DNA from: Qipengyuania mesophila | GTDB lineage: Bacteria; Pseudomonadota; Alphaproteobacteria; Sphingomonadales; Sphingomonadaceae | DNA: 64,000 bases | Assembly: GCF_019711655.1 (NCBI RefSeq) | Contig: NZ_JAIGNU010000001.1 | Coordinates: forward strand, 1,397,501-1,461,500 | Reading direction: 5' to 3' | Shown here: piece by piece, positions 59,005-64,000 of the stretch | How positions within the stretch are numbered: the first letter of the stretch is position 1 | Layout of the letters: each line of letters starts with the position of its first letter | The notes under the pieces: model-generated | Seen by the model: only the letters and a program-made list of their open reading frames with translations | Databases searched by the model: none | What the model was told of the DNA's origin: nothing | Program-made: the position numbers and the translations under genes

Positions 59005-60744
59005 GTGACCTACACCCCCGCCACCCAGGACCAGCTGCTCGCCATCCGCGTCAATGCCGGGATCGAGGAACTGGCGCAGGCCGAGAGATTCGCCGCCGCC
59101 GAGCCCGACATGGTCGAGGCCATCGTCGGCGGGATCGGCGAATTCGCCGCGGGCGAATGGGCTCCGCTCAACCGCATCGGCGACCTCGAGGGCGCCAAGC
59201 TCGAAAACGGCGTGGTGCGCCTGCCCGAGGGCTTTGCCGAGGCCTATGCGCATTATGTCGAGCAGGGCTGGAACGCGATTTCGGGTCTCGTCGAATTCGG
59301 CGGCCAGGGGCTGCCCTTCACGCTGTCGTGCAACGTGCTCGAGAACCTCGGCACCGCGAACATGGCCTTCAACCTGCTGCCCATGCTGAGCGTCGGGGCG
59401 ATCGAATCGCTCGAGCATCACGGGTCGAAGGAGCTGCAGGAGAAATACCTGCCCAGGCTCGTCAGCGGCGAATGGTCGGGGACGATGAACCTGACCGAAT
59501 CGCAGGCGGGTTCCGACGTCGGCGCGCTGCGCACCACCGCGCAGCCGATCACCGAGGGCGAGCATGCGGGCAAGTACCGGATCAAGGGCCAGAAGATCTA
59601 CATTACCTGGGGCGAGCACGAGCTGGCGAAGAACATCATCCACCTCGTCCTCGCGCGCCTGCCCGACGCGCCCGAGGGAAGCCGCGGCATCTCGCTCTTC
59701 ATCGTCCCCAAGTACCATGTGAAGGAAGACGGCTCGCTCGGCGCGCACAACGACCTGCGCTGCGTCAGCATCGAGCACAAGCTCGGCATCAACGCCTCGC
59801 CCACCTGCGTGATGAGCTATGGCGACAACGACGAATGCATCGGCGAGCTGGTCGGCGCGGAAAACCGCGGGCTGATGGCGATGTTCACGATGATGAACAA
59901 TGCACGCATCAATGTCGGCAACCAGGGCGTCCAGATCGGCGAGCGCGCGACCCAGCAGGCGCTCGCCTATGCCCGCGAACGCGTCCAGTCGGCGCGCGCC
60001 GGCTCGCCCGACAAGTCGCCGGTGGCGATCGTCGAGCATCCCGACGTGCGGCGCATGCTGCTGCGGATGAAGGCGCTCACCGAAGGCGCGCGCGCGCTGC
60101 TTTACTACACCGCCGGCCAGGTCGACCGCGGGACGCTGGGCGACGAAGCCGCCGGCGCACGCGGCGAAGTCCTCACCCCGCTGATCAAGGCCTGGGGCAC
60201 CGATATCGGCATCGAAGTCGCCAGCCTCGGCGTGCAGGTCCATGGCGGCATGGGCTTCATCGAGGAAACCGGCGCCGCGCAGCACTGGCGCGATTCGCGG
60301 ATCGCCCCGATCTACGAGGGCACCAACGGCATTCAGGCCGCCGATCTCGTCACGCGCAAGCTCGGCCTCGACGGCGGCGAGGCCCTGACGGGACTGATCG
60401 CCGACATCGCGCGCAATGCGACGAATGAGCCGGCCCTCGCCGCGCTCGCCGCCGATTGCGAAGCAGTCGCCCAGTGGATGCGCGCGGAAGCGAGTCTCGA
60501 CGATCGCCTCGCCGGGTCGGTCCCCTTCTGCACCATGATGGCGGTAGCCGTCGCGGGCTGGCAGCTATTGAACCAATTGCGCGCGATCGAGAGCGGAGAT
60601 GCACCGTCATTGGCCGCCGGAAAAGCGGCCACGGTGCGCTTTTTCCTCGACCGGATCGTACCCGAAGCCGCGGGTCTGAAGGCCTCGGCCACGGCCGGAG
60701 CGGCTACGCTTTACACGCTGTCGCCCGATCAACTGGCGGGCTGA
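59005..60744 (+). CDS. Acyl-CoA dehydrogenase (FadE-type, C-terminal extended)
   Basis: A 579-residue FAD enzyme. The N-terminal helical part (ARFAAAEPDMVEAIVGG-like), the middle beta domain (GTMNLTESQAGSDVGALRTT, IKGQKIYITWGEH) and the C-terminal catalytic region (VQVHGGMGFIEETGAAQHWR, RIAPIYEGTNGIQAADLVTR) are clear. The Glu of IYEGTNGIQ is the usual base. The extra ~100 C-terminal residues mark the long-chain/DUF-extended class. The GTG at 59005 has GAGG seven bases upstream. Electrons would pass to EtfAB (3415-5119). Confidence 0.93.
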   Translation: MTYTPATQDQLLAIRVNAGIEELAQAERFAAAEPDMVEAIVGGIGEFAAGEWAPLNRIGDLEGAKLENGVVRLPEGFAEAYAHYVEQGWNAISGLVEFGGQGLPFTLSCNVLENLGTANMAFNLLPMLSVGAIESLEHHGSKELQEKYLPRLVSGEWSGTMNLTESQAGSDVGALRTTAQPITEGEHAGKYRIKGQKIYITWGEHELAKNIIHLVLARLPDAPEGSRGISLFIVPKYHVKEDGSLGAHNDLRCVSIEHKLGINASPTCVMSYGDNDECIGELVGAENRGLMAMFTMMNNARINVGNQGVQIGERATQQALAYARERVQSARAGSPDKSPVAIVEHPDVRRMLLRMKALTEGARALLYYTAGQVDRGTLGDEAAGARGEVLTPLIKAWGTDIGIEVASLGVQVHGGMGFIEETGAAQHWRDSRIAPIYEGTNGIQAADLVTRKLGLDGGEALTGLIADIARNATNEPALAALAADCEAVAQWMRAEASLDDRLAGSVPFCTMMAVAVAGWQLLNQLRAIESGDAPSLAAGKAATVRFFLDRIVPEAAGLKASATAGAATLYTLSPDQLAG

Positions 60745-60745
60745 G

Positions 60746-62206
60746 CTATTCGGCGGTGACCCGCCGCGCATAGTCATCCTTACCGAAACTAGCCTTCATC
60801 CCGTTCAGTTCGCGCTGGGGCGGCAGGCGGTCGCCCGTCACGCGCGCGATACCCTTTTGCGCTTCGGCGCCGGGAGCGAAGACCCGCCAGATGATCCCGG
60901 CGGTATCGTCGGATACCAGCAGCGAGCCGTCGCCGGCCCATTCGACCCAGGTCGGTCGGCCGTGCGTCTTCCCGTCATCCGCGAGGAAACCCGATAGCAC
61001 GGGAACCGGCTTGCCTGTCGGGTTGCCGCGCTCGTCGAAGGCGACATAGACCACGTCGTAGCCCGAAGGCGGCTTGCGGTTCCACGAGCCGTGCCGCGCG
61101 ATGAATGCACCATTGGCGAATTTCGGCCCCATCTTCGCGCCTTCCTTGCTGAACACCAGGCCAAGCGCGGCGACGTGCGGGCCGAGGGCGTATTCGGGCG
61201 TGCGGACGTAGTTGATGAATTGCGGGATCGGGTATTTCACCCGGCGATCGTAATTGTCGCCGTAATAGACCCACGGCCAGCCGTAGTTCGATCCGACGGG
61301 AACATTGGTGAGATAGTCGGGCACGAGGTCCGACCCGAGCATGTCGCGCTCGTTCACCGTGGTCCACAACTCGCCCGACCAAGGACTGAAATCGAGTCCG
61401 TTGGGATTGCGCAGTCCCGCGCCGAACACGCGCTGGCGGCCCGTCTCGAGATTGATCTCCCAGATCAGCGCGCGGCCTTCTTCGATCTTCATCCCATCAT
61501 CGCCGATATTCGACTTGGAGCCGACGGCTGCATAGAGCCGGTCGCCATCGGGATGCAGCGCGAGATTGCGCATCCAGTGGCCCGTCCCTTCGGCGAGGTC
61601 GGCGATCTTGCGCCCCGCGCCGGTAATCTTTGTCGCGCCGAGTTCGTAATCGAATGCCAGCACCTCGTCGTGATTGGCGACGTAGAGCGTGTCGTCGCCC
61701 CAGGCGAGACCCGAGGGCGAATCGAGGTCGTCGCGGAGGACGAAGCGACCTTCCGCCGCCCCGTCGCCATCGGCGTCGCGCAACAGAACGATCTGGTTGG
61801 GGCTTTCGCCGCCCGCCCCCGCCTTGCGGAAGAGGAAGCCTTCGATGATGCCGCGCAGCCCCTTGCTCTCGCCGCTACCGAGCGAAGGCGAGCGCGTCAG
61901 CGAGACCAGCACATCGCCATTGGGCAGCGCCTGCAGCGTGCGCGGGTGTTCGAGGCCCTCAGCGAAGCGGGAAACGGCGAGCCCCTCCGCCGCAACCGGG
62001 ACCTCGTTCTCCCCCCAACCGATCGGTTCGGCGATCGCCACCGTGGGGAAGCTTTCGGCAGCCGGCTCGTCGAGCTTCGGGTCGGTTCCGACCGTTTCGT
62101 CGAAGGGAACGTCGGCCGTGTCGCCGCGGGTGAAGAAATAGCCTGCGACGAGAACCACCAGCAGGATGACGAGGAGCGCGATGCCCAGCTTCTTGAGGAT
62201 ACCCAT
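60746..62206 (-). CDS. PQQ-dependent sugar dehydrogenase-like (sorbosone dehydrogenase) membrane protein
   Basis: A 486-residue protein anchored by one N-terminal membrane helix (LGIALLVILLVVLVAGYFF) with a periplasmic six-bladed propeller. Blade motifs include LEHPRTLQALPNGDVLVSLT, SGLAWGDDTLYVANHDEV, GTGHWMRNLALHPDGDRLYA and FGAGLRNPNGLDFSPW. The late PTWVEWAGDGSLLVSDDTAG is typical of the GSDH/sorbosone dehydrogenase family. Cofactor and substrate are not proven; many homologues are uncharacterised. ATG 62206 is the usual start. No pqq genes are nearby. Confidence 0.87.
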   Translation of the reverse strand: MGILKKLGIALLVILLVVLVAGYFFTRGDTADVPFDETVGTDPKLDEPAAESFPTVAIAEPIGWGENEVPVAAEGLAVSRFAEGLEHPRTLQALPNGDVLVSLTRSPSLGSGESKGLRGIIEGFLFRKAGAGGESPNQIVLLRDADGDGAAEGRFVLRDDLDSPSGLAWGDDTLYVANHDEVLAFDYELGATKITGAGRKIADLAEGTGHWMRNLALHPDGDRLYAAVGSKSNIGDDGMKIEEGRALIWEINLETGRQRVFGAGLRNPNGLDFSPWSGELWTTVNERDMLGSDLVPDYLTNVPVGSNYGWPWVYYGDNYDRRVKYPIPQFINYVRTPEYALGPHVAALGLVFSKEGAKMGPKFANGAFIARHGSWNRKPPSGYDVVYVAFDERGNPTGKPVPVLSGFLADDGKTHGRPTWVEWAGDGSLLVSDDTAGIIWRVFAPGAEAQKGIARVTGDRLPPQRELNGMKASFGKDDYARRVTAE

Positions 62207-62283
62207 GGCGCGGGGAATAAGCGAGCGTGCCTGATCGGGCAATGGGGGTTGCAGCGGGGATTGCGCGCGCTACATCGCGCGGC

Positions 62284-62766
62284 ATGTACGATTTTCGCCC
62301 CCATGCCGAAACGCCCAAGCCCGAAGCCTATCGCCAGCTGGTCGACGCGGCCGACGCGCTCACCGCCGGCGAGCCCGACGGCGTAGCGAATATGGCCAAT
62401 GTCGCCGCGTTGCTGGGCGATTTCCTGCCCGATCTGAACTGGGCGGGCTTCTACCGCGTCATCGACGGCGAATTGGTGCTCGGTCCCTTTGTGGGCCGCC
62501 CGGCCTGCATCCGCATCCCGCTCGGCAAGGGGGTCTGCGGGGTGGCGGCGTCCGAGGGCAAGACCCAGCTGGTCGAGGACGTCCACGCCTTTCCGGGTCA
62601 CATTGCCTGCGATGCGGTGACCAATTCGGAACTGGTTGTGCCCGTCAGCCGCAAAGGCACGGTGATCGCGGTTATCGACCTCGACAGCCCGCTGACCGCG
62701 CGTTTCGATGAAGAAGATGCGGCGGGCATCGAAGCGCTTGCCGCCCTGCTGGCGGAACGGATCTGA
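62284..62766 (+). CDS. Free methionine-(R)-sulfoxide reductase (GAF domain)
   Basis: A 160-residue GAF protein. The three reductase cysteines are visible: GRPACIRIPLGKGVCGVAA holds two, and PGHIACDAVTNSELVVPV the third. These match the fRMsr (MsrC) arrangement rather than a signalling GAF domain. It repairs free Met-R-sulfoxide in the cytosol with thioredoxin. ATG 62284 begins MYDFRPH; the longer frame to 62227 lacks homology. It diverges from the sugar dehydrogenase gene with 77 bases between. Confidence 0.9.
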   Translation: MYDFRPHAETPKPEAYRQLVDAADALTAGEPDGVANMANVAALLGDFLPDLNWAGFYRVIDGELVLGPFVGRPACIRIPLGKGVCGVAASEGKTQLVEDVHAFPGHIACDAVTNSELVVPVSRKGTVIAVIDLDSPLTARFDEEDAAGIEALAALLAERI

Positions 62767-62805
62767 TCCCGCCTGCCCCATAGCGGCACAGCGCGGGCTC
62801 CGCTT

Positions 62806-62833
62806 TTGCGCTCGGGCCGCGGAATGCTAACAT
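62806..62833 (+). promoter_or_regulatory. Candidate promoter of the glycine-zipper protein gene
   Basis: TTGCGC (62806-62811) and TAACAT (62828-62833) are 16 bases apart, 56 bases before the ATG at 62889. The match is moderate. Confidence 0.4.
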
Positions 62834-62888
62834 CGCGGTAACCACAGCGGGTCGGCCATGCGCCGAGTCGCCTGAAGGAGCCCGAGTT

Positions 62889-63806
62889 ATGTTCGTTCGT
62901 ACCGCCCTCGTCCTTTCCGCTTCCGGTCTCGCCGTGCTTCCCGGCGTGGCGCTGGCGCAGAGCACGCTGTCCTACGAGACCGGCCAGTACGAATATGCCC
63001 AGCCCAAGGCCGAGCTCGACGACGATGTCGTGACCGAAACCGTACCCAACGCCGAAGCGCCCGCCGTGGTCTTCGTCGAATCGCCGACGATCCAGTCGAT
63101 CGACCCGTCGGAGCCCCAGAGCACGATGCCGGTCACCGAAGCGGGTACCCCCCTGCCCGCGGCGCGGACCATTCCGGCGCGCAATGCGGCACCGGTCACG
63201 ACGGTAGCGCAAGTGCAGCCGACCTACGTCTACGTGCAGCAGCCGCCTCAGGTGCTCTATGCCTATCCGGCCCCGGTGACCTATGCGCAGCCCACTTCCG
63301 GTGCCTCGCGGGTGATCTATCGCGATGCGCCCGTGCAGCAGGTCCAGCCAGTCCAGCCGGTCGAATATGGCTACGGCTACCAGCCGGGCCAGGTCTCGAC
63401 CCAGCTCTATCTGCCCGCCGGTGCGCAGCTGGTTGCTTTCGATCGCAATTCCTGGCTCGAGGAATGTCGCTCGCGGCTCGATACCTACGAGAATGACAGC
63501 GACCGCGGGAAGGTAATCGGGGCGCTGGTCGGCGCAACCGCAGGTGGCGTCATTGGCAACCGCATTGCGGGACGCGGCAATCGCACTGCCGGCACGCTCA
63601 TCGGCGCGGGAGCCGGAGCGCTCGCCGGAATGGCCGTCGGCGACGCTATCGATGATCGCGCGGATCGGCGGACGAACAGCTACGGCCAGTGCGAGGCCTA
63701 TCTCGACGACTATATGCAGCAGGCCAACGCCAGCGCGGGCCGCGTGCAGTACAGCCAGCCCGGACAGTACATGCTCGTGCCGGTAACGGTCGCGATGCCG
63801 CGGTAA
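62889..63806 (+). CDS. Glycine-zipper 2TM envelope protein
   Basis: A 305-residue exported protein with signal MFVRTALVLSASGLAVLPGV...ALA. A long Pro/Gln/Tyr-rich low-complexity region follows (YVYVQQPPQVLYAYPAP, VQQVQPVQPVEYGYGY). The glycine-zipper pair (GKVIGALVGATAGGVIGNRI, LIGAGAGALAGMAVGDAI) is typical of Rickettsia 17-kDa-antigen-like outer-membrane proteins. A C-terminal YGQCEAYLDDYM segment holds one cysteine that may pair with that of LEECRSRLDTY. Ribosome site AAGGAG precedes the ATG. Envelope location is inferred. Confidence 0.88.
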   Translation: MFVRTALVLSASGLAVLPGVALAQSTLSYETGQYEYAQPKAELDDDVVTETVPNAEAPAVVFVESPTIQSIDPSEPQSTMPVTEAGTPLPAARTIPARNAAPVTTVAQVQPTYVYVQQPPQVLYAYPAPVTYAQPTSGASRVIYRDAPVQQVQPVQPVEYGYGYQPGQVSTQLYLPAGAQLVAFDRNSWLEECRSRLDTYENDSDRGKVIGALVGATAGGVIGNRIAGRGNRTAGTLIGAGAGALAGMAVGDAIDDRADRRTNSYGQCEAYLDDYMQQANASAGRVQYSQPGQYMLVPVTVAMPR

Positions 63807-63864
63807 GACGCTCTATCGCAACGGTTTTGCCGCCGGCGTGGCCGGTCAAATAGCCAAGTGCGGC

Positions 63865-64000
63865 TTAGATATCGCCGCCCGTAAGCCTCTGACAAATAAG
63901 GTCTAATTGATCGAGCGTCCGATAGCGGATGGTCACGCTGCCGGTGTTGGGCGTGCTCTCGGTGGTGATCTTCACCGGCATGCCGAGGAATTCCTCGAGA
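63865..64000 (-). CDS. parB: ParB C-terminus, gene continues beyond window
   Basis: Reading leftward from the window edge, an open frame gives LEEFLGMPVKITTESTPNTG, then SVTIRYRTLDQLDLICQRLTGG, and a TAA at 63865-63867. This is the C-terminal dimerisation domain of chromosome-partitioning ParB: a beta strand, the conserved Y-x-x-LDQLD and a final helix. Only 44 codons lie in the window. parA is expected further right, and the origin of replication is often near in alphaproteobacteria, though neither is visible. Confidence 0.8.
   Translation of the reverse strand, partial: LEEFLGMPVKITTESTPNTGSVTIRYRTLDQLDLICQRLTGGDI

Overview
The window is GC-rich, densely packed bacterial chromosome. It looks like an alphaproteobacterium of the order Sphingomonadales, most likely Erythrobacteraceae. 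This is inferred from recognised gene families and layout, not from a database search. Pointers are SciP (DUF1153) and TrcR (DUF1013), which are cell-cycle regulators confined to alphaproteobacteria, a bactofilin next to an M23 peptidase, the nadD-rsfS-rlmH-envC-ctpA string, a ligase-associated exonuclease/ligase pair, FdxA-CarD adjacency, and a consensus EcfG general-stress promoter. I saw no rRNA, tRNA, CRISPR array, insertion sequence, prophage or plasmid gene. No gap between genes exceeds 300 bases; the largest, about 250, are described.

Layout. 1-6.1 kb: the end of an OmpA-type protein, an inositol-monophosphatase-family enzyme, sucC, a secreted DUF6265 protein, the electron-transfer flavoprotein pair etfB-etfA, and an exported TonB-C-like protein. 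6.1-12.3 kb: a leftward operon of RND adaptor, RND pump and DUF445 protein; the pump carries a large unusual membrane insertion. 12.4-13.5 kb: a stress membrane protein under an EcfG promoter, then sciP behind a small coupled gene. 13.6-21.9 kb: mnmA, a serine hydrolase, PhzF, CDF transporter, pdxH, then a CbpA-like co-chaperone, YihY/BrkB, fabI and a GFA protein. 22-25.2 kb: wecB-wecC (UDP-ManNAcA synthesis) with an intergenic inverted repeat, and an exported protein. 25.2-30.6 kb: a leftward run nadD-rsfS-rlmH-envC-ctpA-dsbB-coq7. 30.9-32.4 kb: M23 peptidase and bactofilin. 32.5-39 kb: acyl-CoA ligase, trcR, a glycosyltransferase/metallophosphatase pair, GST, quinone oxidoreductase, DUF1192. 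39.2-47 kb: clpA, an S9 peptidase, ligase-associated exonuclease and ATP-dependent DNA ligase, YoaK. 47-51.6 kb leftward: DUF167, gamma-carbonic anhydrase, two tandem acetyltransferases, hemB, and a third M23 protein. 51.8-55.8 kb: Suv3-like helicase, S4 protein, FdxA, CarD. 55.9-58 kb: two tandem GIN-domain envelope proteins and a small lipoprotein. 58-64 kb: Sua5, acyl-CoA dehydrogenase, a PQQ-type sugar dehydrogenase, free-methionine sulfoxide reductase, a glycine-zipper protein, and the last codons of parB.

How they fit together: most genes are housekeeping. Envelope and cell-wall upkeep is a strong theme (three LytM/M23 proteins, bactofilin, CtpA, OmpA and glycine-zipper proteins, WecBC, GIN proteins, RND pump). 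Ribosome and tRNA maturation (RlmH, RsfS, MnmA, Sua5, S4), fatty-acid and branched-chain catabolism electron flow (EtfAB, acyl-CoA dehydrogenase, acyl-CoA ligase) and cell-cycle control (SciP, TrcR, ParB) are also represented.

I found no convincing new defence or mobile system. The observations most worth checking are: an apparent AUU start codon for rlmH; about 178 extra residues with roughly four membrane spans inside the RND pump, partly with atypical codon use; three gene junctions where a hairpin's 3' arm contains the next gene's ribosome binding site (two of them double as terminators); a textbook EcfG promoter; and a palindrome that looks like a LiuR site before etfBA.
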